From Asterias rubens (lineage: Eukaryota; Echinodermata; Asteroidea; Forcipulatida; Asteriidae), in assembly GCF_902459465.1 (NCBI RefSeq), contig NC_047063.1:8369343-8433342 (forward strand): a DNA stretch of 64,000 nt, written 5' to 3'. The position numbers were made by a program, and so were the translations under genes. Of the stretch, positions 40,685 through 51,500 are shown in pieces (position 1 is the first letter of the stretch; every line of letters begins with the position of its first letter). The notes under the pieces were generated by a model. That model saw nothing but the letters and a program-made list of their open reading frames with translations. It was not told the origin of the DNA and did not search any database.

Positions 40685-40775
40685 GCCTTTCACACGAGGG
40701 CAATTATTTAGCAAGGGTAAATTGTAACACGGTTGTAAAAAGTTACAAAATGTACCTATAGTGTGAAAGGACAAC
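40685..40775. repeat. Small foldback, CCTTTCACAC ends
   Basis: CGCCTTTCACACGAGGGCAA at the left pairs partly with ATAGTGTGAAAGGAC at the right. A similar pair is at 30075-30175. Confidence 0.4.
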
Positions 40776-41146
40776 ATTGTTTCTACTGTCCAAGTTCTCT
40801 TGCAAAATCTTGTCAAACATTGCTGCATTTTACACCCATGTTTAAATTGAGCAAGGGACCCCAGTAAAATTGCTGTGGTGTGAATATCACTTTCTTATAT
40901 TGAATGACAAAGTAACAACATTTCTCTGAACTTGAACCAGTGTGAAGAAAAGTTCAGGTTTGCGCAACGACACATTATTCGGTTTTGTCTTCACCCAGCG
41001 GTACTATCTATTTCATGCTATTATTCTCTGGTGACATTATCAATTAAATTGCTTTTCATCCTTCTTCAAGGGGCGAACCCGGGGGTAGAAGCATATATAC
41101 CTTTCAAAAGGTGAAGAAGAAAAAAAGAACTAGCCGTCAATTCGTC

Positions 41147-41460
41147 CTAAAGGATGAAGAAGGTTTTTTTTATATTACTCTTACACACTGTGGCAGTGTC
41201 TCGCCCACCACTGAAGAACAGCCTCATAACAGAGCTTTTATAATCGCCGATATCCAATTCCACTAATCGTGAGAAGATCTCACGACAATACACGTCCCCG
41301 ATGCCGTGCACTGGCGTAAAATGACGCATCCAGATGCGTTGCCATGGCGACGTTTGCGCCAGCGACTGGGCTGATGCGACGAGGCAGGGAAGCCGAGCTT
41401 CAAAGTGACAATGCCGAAGCACAGAGTCGCTTACGTACGAGAAGTTATCAGTAATAAAAG
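41147..41460 (-). promoter_or_regulatory. GC-rich promoter-like island with an X-box
   Basis: GTTGCCATGGCGAC (41338-41351) is a near-perfect RFX X-box palindrome inside a locally GC-rich, CpG-containing block. The minus strand is open for 91 codons through it. A weak donor-like GTGTGTAAGAG occurs near 41190. No gene was identified on either side. Confidence 0.3.
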
Positions 41461-41852
41461 GTTTCCCGGGATTTTTTTTGTTTTTTTTTCAACCGAGAAA
41501 AATTACTTTCTAGAGCTCTTTTTGCCCGCAGCCAACAAAGTTCACACTTCCCCTCGCTTCATTTACCATTCTTAAAAATTCTCAGAACAATTTCTTTTTC
41601 CTCTTGTATAGGATGTGATTTTTGCAAGGTCTTGAATGTATTTTTTGTTAGTTGTTGTTTCTCTAGTAAGCAATGACCTTTACATCTGTCACAAAGGATA
41701 TGAACATGTTTTTTTTTTTTTTTTTTGGATAAAGCTGTATGGTTTAAAGATCAACATGGTAGCTTTTTGCTTCGGTCTTTTACTGGCTGGTCCAGTTTTC
41801 AAATATTTGTGAATACTAGTTTTGTATTAGTTCTTTTCTGTCAGTGCATTTT

Positions 41853-42238
41853 TAAAGGCAGTGGACACTATTGGTAATTACTCCAAATATTTATTAGCAT
41901 AACACTTTACTTGGTAACGAGTAATGGGGAGAGGTTGGTAGTATAAAAGATTGTGAGAAACGGCTCCATCTGAAGTGCCATAGTTTTCCAGAAAGAAGTA
42001 ATTTTCCATGAATTTGATTTCGAGACCTCAGATTTAGAACTTGAGGTCTCGAAATCAACCATCTAAACGGACACAACTTCGTGTGACAAGGGTGTTTTTT
42101 CTTTCATTATTATCTCGCAAGTTCGATGACCGATTGAGCTCAAATTTTCACAGGTTTGTTATTTTATGCATATGTTGAGATACACTAACTGTGAAGGCTA
42201 GTCTTTGACAATTACCAATAGTGTCCACTGCCTTTAAA
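41853..42238 (-). repeat. Family A MITE, near full length
   Basis: It runs from TTAAAGGCAGTGGACACTATT to ACCAATAGTGTCCACTGCCTTTAA, so the terminal inverted repeats are almost perfect over more than 20 bases. It is a good reference copy for the family. Confidence 0.9.
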
Positions 42239-42529
42239 TCGGTTGATGTTTAAGTTTGTCACGAATGTACATGTACGAGGATTGTAAATGTCATCCGCTT
42301 AACATTATGACATGCTAATTTAACTTAAACCAACCAACCAACGAATTATTTATAATCGGGGGAGGGGGGGGGGGGGTAAATTAAAACGTGAATGCCTGTC
42401 CATCTTGGAGCTTGGCCCGGAACTTATTGCATGTAAATTGCTTCACGTGACGTGGTCTTTGACGAGAATGTGTCAATGGTCTTCATGTTTAAATGGTTTT
42501 GGTTGTGAGTGGGTGTCAACAGAGGCAGC

Positions 42530-43003
42530 TTAAAGGCACTGGACACCTTTAGACCAGTATTCTCACTTGGTGTATCCCAACAAAGCATAACAGAACAAAT
42601 CTGTGAAAATTCAGACTCATTTGGTCATTGAAGTTGCAGAGAATAATGAAAGAAAAAACACCCATGTTACACATTCAACTCTGTGTGCTGTCAGGGGTGG
42701 ATTTCACAAAGATAGTCATAACTTAGGACTAGTCCTGGGCAATGCTAAGAGATAGGACCAGTCCTATCTCTTAGCATTGCTTAGGACTAGTCCTAAGTTA
42801 GGACTATCTTTGTGAAATCCACCCCAGATATTGTAAGAGGCTTCAGCTGATAAAAAGAGTGACAAATTACCTCTTTCTCAAAAACTACGTTGCTTCATAG
42901 CGAGCCGTTTCTCACAATGTTTTATACTATACCAACAGCGCTCCATTGCTCGTTACCAAGTAAGTTTTGTTTGGGAGTAATTATCAATAGTGTCCATGCC
43001 TTT
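42530..43003 (+). repeat. Family A MITE carrying a nested family D palindrome
   Basis: It starts TTAAAGGCACTGGACACCTT and ends AATAGTGTCCATGCCTTTAA. It is interrupted at 42696-42832 within the TGTGTGCTGTCAG / AGATATTGTAAGAGGCTTC region. Confidence 0.85.
42696..42832. mobile_element. Family D palindromic element, copy 2 (nested, near perfect)
   Basis: GGGGTGGATTTCACAAAGAT pairs with ATCTTTGTGAAATCCACCCC, continuing through ACTTAGGACTAGTCCT and CAATGCTAAGAGATAGGAC to the centre, with very few mismatches in about 65-base arms. Confidence 0.9.
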
Positions 43004-43524
43004 AATGGTTTTGGTGGTGAGTGGGTGAAGTCACGTTAATACAGACAGCATAATACTACTCTGATTTACTGTTTGGGGTGATGATAATGACGTTAATGTA
43101 GATGGGAAGTAAATTCCCTCTGAGAAAAAAAAATATGATAAAATAATTGAGACAAACTAAGCTATCAGTTCAATCAAGAAGAATCATTGCGGGGAGTAGT
43201 TTCGAGAGGCTTGGATAAATTTTTGTTTTAATATAGAATGGCTTTCCAAAAAAGAGATATCGTCCAATGATTTAGAGGGAAAACTAACTAACTAATAATG
43301 ATACTAGGCTTCGATGTGCTCATTGCTTTAAAGTCTGGATCAAAGTGAAAATGAAACTAAAAACAGATCATGTATTAATTATTGTAATTACAAAGTTTCC
43401 TGGATTCAAAGTTGATCCATTCTGAAGTTATGAAAAAAAATGAAACAAAAAAACTTATGTGCTATTCTGAACGGTTTTATGAATTTATAATTAGTGAGAC
43501 TACAATTCGTTGCAACAGCCAGCA

Positions 43525-43700
43525 GGAACAACAACAAGAACAAAAACATCAACCATTACCACAACACCAACAACCACTTCAAAATCTCCTCACTCCTTTT
43601 CCTTAACACCACCAAAGGTTATGGCCACAGGCGGCCTTTTAGGTTGCATCTCATGAACTCTGGAATTCACTCATGAGAAAGCTCCTCTCTAGAACATTTT
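43525..43700 (+). pseudogene. Fossil of a non-LTR retrotransposon 3' coding end
   Basis: Across two frames the sequence reads like the C-terminal part of a LINE ORF2: KGYGHRRPF then VASHELWNSL and LLSRTF, comparable with FQYASPKLWNSL and LKTHLF in the intact copy at 16660-18396. A frameshift and in-frame stops separate the parts. A family A copy follows directly. Confidence 0.5.
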
Positions 43701-43702
43701 AA

Positions 43703-43933
43703 GGCCATGCAGTGGACACTATTGCATGGTAAAAATAAGTATTGTCATAAAACCTTTCTTGGTTACGAGTAATGGAGAGAGCTAGGTCGATAGTATAAAA
43801 TATTGTGAGAAACAGCTCCCTCTGAAGTGACGTAGTTTTCGAGAAAGAAGTAATTTTCCACGAATTTGATTTCGAGACCTCAGATTTAGAATTTGAGGTC
43901 TCGAAATCAAGCATCTGAAAGCACACAACTTCG
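43703..43933 (-). repeat. Family A MITE, truncated
   Basis: It starts GGCCATGCAGTGGACACTAT and stops after AAAGCACACAACTTCGT. Confidence 0.7.
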
Positions 43934-44599
43934 TATTGTTTTTTTTCTTCATTGTATTCATGTTGTAGATCTTTCGATATTTTCTGTAATTGAGTGGTTT
44001 TCACTCTGTGACTTTCCAAAAGCGGTCTGGGACTTCACTGTAATTTTCGCGCTGTATAATAAATTGTTGATTCGCAATCAAACCCCAGTGTACAAACAAA
44101 CATTAACAGCACACCGCTCAACTACCCACTTAAAAGGCGAGTCTTTACGTTTCATCGCGATTCTGATGCAACTTTAGAGTAATTTATTTTAATGAAACAC
44201 GGAAATGGCATTAACTTTGGCCTAATTTCTTTCATCACTCTGACTAAAAGGACTATTAATTCGTCAAAACCTAGATTTTGATGAGTGAGATCTGACAGTA
44301 ATTGCAAAACTAGGTGAGCAGAACAGCTGCTGAGCCAGTTTCAATTAAAACTGTCGGTGAGTGTGCCCCATTTTTTCTCCATTCCATAGTAAAAATTGCT
44401 TTGAAATTATTGTCTTCCGATCACCTTGAGGCAAAATAGTTTGAATGATGACGAAATTAAATGTCCAATATGTAACTAATATTATGTATAAGGATAGCTT
44501 GCTGCATTTTCTGCTGAGGGGATAGCAAGGGGAATTATTGAACAGTAGGTGGGAATAGCGCCCTCTTTTGTTTGATTTAGGTAAGTGTCAACATGACCT

Positions 44600-44713
44600 T
44601 TAAAAATGGCACGCTGACATGCGCTGCTTGGATTGCTGCAGCACTGGTCGGCACTGAACTGAAGACAAATCGTAGTGACCACTGATTTCTAGTGATACTG
44701 CTTCCAATTAAAG
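44600..44713 (+). other. PUS7L: Probable non-coding first exon of PUS7L
   Basis: A perfect donor AAAG|GTAAGT ends at 44713. The first coding exon begins about 830 bases downstream, with an acceptor-like CCAAACCTTACAG at 45533-45545 leaving a short 5' UTR. The exon start is not defined; no TATA box was seen. Confidence 0.45.
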
Positions 44714-45573
44714 GTAAGTTCTTGTTCTAAATTGTCTGTAGTTAAAGATTGGTATCTATTGTTAATATAATTTGAAAACAGCAACAAATCTGTTAAAATC
44801 TTCAAAACGCCATCAACGAAGAGGGGTCGATTCGGTTTTTCAGTCCCAGACCTGTGACTGCGTGTTCCTCAAATTTTAAACTTAACAACTTCTTCATTGT
44901 CTTTTCTACAAAAAAGGCAGTGTGATGTTTTAAGCTTTACCAACTAATAAATTAGATTCAGATACCCTCTTGCTCATGCTTCCTTGATTAGTTTTATTTA
45001 AAAGTCGGTTACAAACGAGGAAGGAGGAAGGCCTACTTATTTTTAGTATTTAAAAACATAGTCATCATAGGCCTAACAAACTATGTCGCTGTCAGCTATA
45101 TTAGTGGGACCTATTGGTACCATACTTGTCGTCAACTCGCCGCCAACACAAATGGTATCTTAGTCAACTCACTGTCAATTCACTGTCAACACTCCAAATA
45201 AACATTAGAGGCATAGAGAGCCGTACAATAAAAAAGGAAAATTTTCAGCTAACCCTAGCCCCAACTTTAACTGCAAACCAAATTGACAATTTTCAGTACT
45301 AAAAATGTAGGGTTTTTCTGTTACTTTTTTTTCTAAGCCTTTCTGCATATAACTGGTGATGGATTAGTCTTGGCCCAGGACGTCAACGATCGATTTACAA
45401 GAAGCACAAGAAGCACTGTACATAAATAATACACTTTCCACTACCTATCATTGGACAGACCCAGCAACTCATTACATCTGTATTGTTCTATAAAAACGGC
45501 TCTAAATCAGTTATAATATGTATTTTTGTCTCCCCAAACCTTACAGGCACATACGTTTGATTGAACTATTCAG

Positions 45574-48500
45574 ATGATCCGAAATAATATGGAGGGAACA
45601 TCTCAAGACGACCCAAGAAGCAAATTGGGAATGGATATTTTTCTCTCCCAGCATAAAGGTTTCCGCGGAGAGATTAAGACATACCCAGAAGACTTCCGCG
45701 TAACTGAAGTCGACTTGTGTGGGAAGTTAGTGAGACTACAGAGGGAAGAAGCTGATAAAAGTACCTCGACCCCAAGTGATAATCAGATTTGCCTCGGAGA
45801 GAGTGATGTAAGGAAACCTGGGGAGGAGGTGGACAAAGTTCTGAACCCAAGAACTGAAGAGTGCCCAAGTACTTCATCCACAGACGAACCTCTCATCTTT
45901 GATGAGTTGACAGACTTTAAGGAAATGGCATCCACCCTTGAAAAGGTTGTCGGGCAGGAAGCAATGGATGGTTTGGCAAATTTTTCAAAACAAGAATTTG
46001 ATTGCAATGAGCAAGTCTGCCCTTCAATTACATCAACAACTTCAGAGGTTCATGATCGTCAAGCTTTAAGTCCAAAAGTTGTCCTAGCAGAAAATCCAAC
46101 AACTTCGGAAGTTCATGATCACCAAGCTTTAAATTCAAAAGTCGTCGCAGTAGAGAGTCATGGCGACGATTTTGCAGCAGGTTTCAATTTGGGTGAAATA
46201 TCGGGAAAGGATGAGCGAACTTTTACTCACAAAGCTGTGCAGTGTCTCTACCCGCACTTGAAGACAGCTGCCACGAGGCAAGCTGGTAACATGTTCCACG
46301 ATGTGCAAGTTTTCACCAACCCCATCTATTGGGAGTTTCAAAAACTTCTGTCCAACCCTCAAACTGAGAGAGTAGTTCGCTTCGCTTGTTCAAAGTTTTC
46401 AACTGCGACGGTTTCCGTTGGCTCATCACTCGATAAGAAACAGAGGACTTCACTTCATGGATTGATCTCGAAACACTTTGGGAAGTTTCTGGAGAGTAAG
46501 ACTTGTGAGAGAGCCGGGACGCAAGAGGTGGTTATTCGTTTCAGAGAGAGGTACAGTCAGAAGGGGCGGGGCAGAGGTGTGAAGAGGAAGGGTGGTGCAC
46601 TGGAGGAGCCTGCTGCATCTGGTGATGGTTACACTGGTGAGACTTCCAAAAAGAAATGATCATCCAATGTCTTTTAATTTAAAAGATTGTATAGAGTTGG
46701 TAATGAGCCATTTGCGCGATAGATTTGAGTATGGTCTGGTACAATGACATGCTTGATCACAAGTCACCACTGAAAGGGTCTATGTAACTTTTGTAGGACA
46801 AAAAACACAATGTCCACAGATTAACACTAAACTTACACAGTTTGAAGATAATGATTGTAGAAAGCTTCCCTGAAAATATTACGTGCTGAGGTGCTGTAGT
46901 TTTGGGGAAATGAGTAAAACAATGTCATGAAAATAATTTTCGTCTCAAGAAACGCAAATTATTTTAATCATTTACAAACAAATTTTCATGACATTGTTTT
47001 ACTCATTTCTCAAAAACTACAGCACCTCAGTAAGTAATATTTGAACGGAAGCTTTCCACTATCATTATCTTCAAACCCTGTAAGTTTAATGTAAATCTAT
47101 GGACATTCTGAAATGGTACCCAAATCCTTTAAGTTTGAATTCCTCAAACTAATAGAGACAGTTGCGATGTCACATGATTAGGGCAAGCTTTTGCGTTGTT
47201 ACGTAAGAGACGGTGAACACCCATACACAATTCTGAATGGATGTGTATGTCACAATGGTACCAGGGTTTGCTCATCTGGAGGTTTCTATGCAAAGGCTTG
47301 CCTGAACCATGTGACATAGCAACTGTGACTTAAGTCTGAGGAATTCAAATGTAAGCGGTACATTGTGACTTTAAGCAAGTCATTGTACCAGACATTATTC
47401 AAATCCAACTCGCAAATGGCTTTTTCAAACCCTCTGTTTCAAGCCTTATAGATATTTATAACCATAAAACTTGCTTGGTAGAGTTTTTGAGATAGATATC
47501 AACTTGATGTATTTGGCTGAAATGTTTTCACAGGTTTTACGTTGAGGAAAGAAAACTTGGAAACTCTGGACGCTCTTCAGCAACTTGGACAAGCCTTGAA
47601 GGTCCAGGCGTCGGACTTTAGTTACGCTGGAATCAAAGATAAAAAGGCAGTCACACTCCAGTCAGTTGCCGTCAAGGGTGTCAACCAAAAAAGGTTTTAA
47701 AACGAAATTGTTAAAACAATTACTTGCTCTAAATATATCGCATTTTACAATAACAGAAACGATGCGCTTTATAGTAGTGCCCTGGTCATTAGTCCAATAA
47801 GATTCCTTTAATCTTTCTCAGCTCCCTAGCGAGTTTACAGCCCTGGGCTGCTGTGGCGCTCAGAAGGCTTTGTTCGAATACAATATCGACCTCTACCCTT
47901 GCAGGTTCTCATTTTTACCCCTGGGTGAAGAGAAACAATTACAGTAAAGCATCTTGCTCAAGGACGCAAGTGCCACGCCTGGGATTCGAACCCACACTTC
48001 AGTGACTCAACCACCAGAACTTGAGTTCGATGCTCTTAACCACTGGACCATGACACCCTAGGGTTGCGCATCTACGGTGTATGTGTGCGTTCAATTAGCT
48101 TTGATTAGCTTCCCTGGGTCAACCCAGGTCCCCCCTCGATGCGTTCGTATAGCTTTGATATTCTCGGGGCTCACCCCGGTCAGCCCAAAGTAACCTGCTT
48201 GTGAAGCGGGTCACTTAAGTGAAAGCCCCTGTGTAAACTATGAGCTGAATGAGGATCAGCTCATTCATCCCATGGTATAGACGGGCTCTTTTGTTATTGA
48301 CTAACGCTGCCTTTGAGGTCGGGGATCCATACCAACGAAAAACAGCATGCTGCCATATTAGTCCATGATGTCATTTTCCTTTTTGAAGCCATTTTTTACG
48401 TACAAAATTCTCTATTTAAAATTAGAGTTGCAACAATTGTTTGCATACAAAACGACAGATATGCTCTTCATTTCAATGTACTTCTACATTATTTCTGTCA

Positions 48501-51500
48501 ATACTTTTCAGATAAGGCCGAAAAAGACTGAATTTCAGAAGCCCTTTGGACTAATTATATATTCAAACCGAAGTCACGCATGAAAAATCACGCCAACTCG
48601 TGCAGATAAATCACAAAGGAAACTTATTAAATCGAGTGACCTGCGGGTAGACTGTTAATTTTTTTTTATTACCAAACATATACGCCCCTTTATATCAAGG
48701 ATTTTTAAGGTTTAAAGGCACTTGACACCTTCGGTAATTGTCAAAGATCAGTATTCTCACTTGGTGTATCACAACATACAAAAACAAAAAAAACATGTGA
48801 ACATTTGGACTCACTTAGTCATCAAAGTTGAAAGTGAATAACGAAAGAAAAAAACACCCTTGTTGCACAAGTTTGTGTGTTTTCGGAAGAATTCAGAAGT
48901 ATTTTAATATTTGAGTAAGACAATTTATGTTACTCCAGAGGGAGCCGTTTCCCACAATGTTTTATACTATCAAAAGCTCTCCATTGCTCTTTACCAGGGA
49001 AGGTACACATTTGGTAATTACTCAAAACAAGTATTAACTTAAAAACTGATTTGGTAACAAGCATTGGAGAGCTGATGATAGTATAAAACATTGTGAGAAA
49101 CGATTCCCTCTGAAGTAACGTAGTTTTTGAGAAAAAAAAGTAATTTCTCACCAAAATATTAAAAGACTTCTAGCTAGAAGTCTTTTATTCCTATCTGAAA
49201 GCACACAAATTCGTCCAAAAAGGGTGTTTTTTCTTTCATCATTTTCTCCCAACTCCGATGACCAATTGAGCTCAAATTTTCACAGGTTGTTATTTTATGC
49301 ATATGTTGAGATACATCAAATAAGAAGACTGGTCTTTGACAATTACCAATAGTGTACCTTCCCTTTAAACTAAATAATGCATTTGAAACTAATCCCTTCT
49401 TCTATTTGAATTTCCTCTTGAAGGTTTCATCAGTTGATCTGTGCTGGGATAATTCGAGGGATTACAGTCGGTAATGTACAACCCCTCACTAAAGCCATTC
49501 ACCCAGGAGATCTGACTGGCAATGTGTTTGATATACTAATCCGTGATGTTTCTTGCCACGACACGGAGCAGCACCAGCAGAAGGATGATGGAGCCCTCTT
49601 GTGGCAGGAATTAGCCAGTTGCTTTAAAGGTATCCAGGTACGAAGGGAAAAGATTTAAATTAGACCCTGTGCCAAATTTCTTAAAGCCTGTTAACTTGCT
49701 AAGCACAGAAAATATTGCTAAGCATAAACTGGTAACCAGCCAAAAGTCCATAAAGTTGACATTGTTGTGACTGGTGCCCCACCGGTCGGGAAGATCTGCA
49801 GACGGTTAATCAATATTTATGTGTTGTTCAGTCGGTACCCATATCTGTTGCTGTGCACAGATTCAAGTCATATTACTTTCCCAAAATAAGTTTTCTATCA
49901 ACAGGGTCTACCAATAATGATAACCTTACCTTAAACACATACTTTTTGTATTGTATTTTATTACCTTGTATCGATAAGTTTTGAATATATGAATGGAAAA
50001 ATAATATATTAATAACAAACAAACAAACAAGCAAACAAACACCCCAACAAACACTCAAACAAAAAAACGTTGCATAAATACATATATGAATGGAAATAAA
50101 ATGAATAAACAAACAGGCAAACAAACACACCCCCAACAAACAATATTTGTGTGATGGATTAATGCAACCTGTTTGTTTCTCTTTTTATTCTAGGAGCGAG
50201 GGTTTGTGAATTATTTTGGAGAGCAGAGGTTTGGACAGTCGTGTAATGGCGAGAGCCAATCGGCTGCAATCGGGCAAGCAATACTTGCAGGGACATATGT
50301 AAGTTTTGGAAAACTTTGCTTTTGTATTTTTTCAGAATATTTTTTTTTATAGAAAAGTCAAAATAGTTTTAATATTATTTTGTAAATTATCTTGTGCCTG
50401 TTATGATGGTCGTAGGAGCACAATAGAATTGAACAAAGACAAATTTACCTGAGTGGGATTTGAACCAACTACCTCCGGATTGATGTACAGGCACTCTACC
50501 AACTGAGCTATCTAGCCATATGTTGGCAGTCTCCCAATTTGTCAATGTCTTTGTTTGGGGTGCCATCAGAAGCCATACAACTTTTAACTGCCGTGTTCCA
50601 GGGATCACACCCAAATTACGATACAACCGAGTGCAGCGGCAGCCAGGCGATCACCTTTAAAAGGATGCAATTTTTGTATTTCAGATTTCAAATACTAAAC
50701 CAAATTAAAACTGACTAGTTGAATTTTAAATGATTTGCAGGTAAACAAAGACAAATTTAGAGCAGAACTTGAACCTGCAACCTCTAGATTAAAGCCTTTG
50801 GACACTTTCGGAACAGAAAAAAAAAGAAAAATTCACAGATTTAAAAATAACTTACAGGGTTTACAGAAGGTAATGGTGAAAGACTTCTCTTGAAATATTA
50901 TTCCATGAAATGCTTTACTTTTTGCGAAAACATTAAAACAATATCAATTCTCGGTATCGAGAATTACGGATTTATTTTAAACACATGTCATGACACGGCG
51001 AAATGTGCGGAAACAAGGGTGGGTTTTCCCGTTATTTTCTCCCTGTTGGCAGTCCCAATATTTTGTTGAAGTCTTTGTTGGGGGTGCCATTCAGAAGCCA
51101 TACAACCTGGGAAGCAGAAGCCGGGGGTGGGGGGATATCATCTTTAAAAGGGGATGCAGCTGTTTATTTCAGATATCAGACAATAAATCATAAAGGAAAC
51201 TGAGCTATCTAGCCCTTTGTTGACAGTCACAATCTTTAAATCTTTGTTGGGGAGTGCCAGTCAGAAGATTTTGGTCAAAATAAAACAAATTTTAGCCAGG
51301 TGCGTTGAAATGGTTCCCTAAAATGTAACTCAAAAAACCCTTTTTGTTTCTGCAGCGAGAAGCTATCAAGTTGATTCTCTGCCCAGACGGCGAGAGGAAC
51401 AATTCCGCAAAAAATGCTAAGCGTCATTTTCACGAGACCCACAACGCAAAAGAGGCCCTCGCCCTGATGCCCAAGAACAAAACCCGCGAGTGCATCATCC

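Larger units (their letters stand above)
46700..47432. repeat. Nested foldback elements in PUS7L intron 1
   Basis: Outer arms (46700-46772 and 47353-47432) pair through GAGCCATTTGCG and GGTCTGGTACAATGACATGC with their complements. Between them lie two further palindromes, 46773-47131 and 47133-47352. The whole segment is about 730 bases of stacked inverted repeats with no coding sequence. Confidence 0.85.

Noticed and set aside
43699-44019. 106-codon minus-strand ORF
   Set aside because: It overlaps a family A MITE; the same peptide pieces (DFETSNSKSEVSKSNS) recur in ORFs over other family A copies.
47775-48065. Possible extra PUS7L exon in intron 2
   Set aside because: The segment is a SINE on the opposite strand, and the neighbouring exons already join in frame without it.
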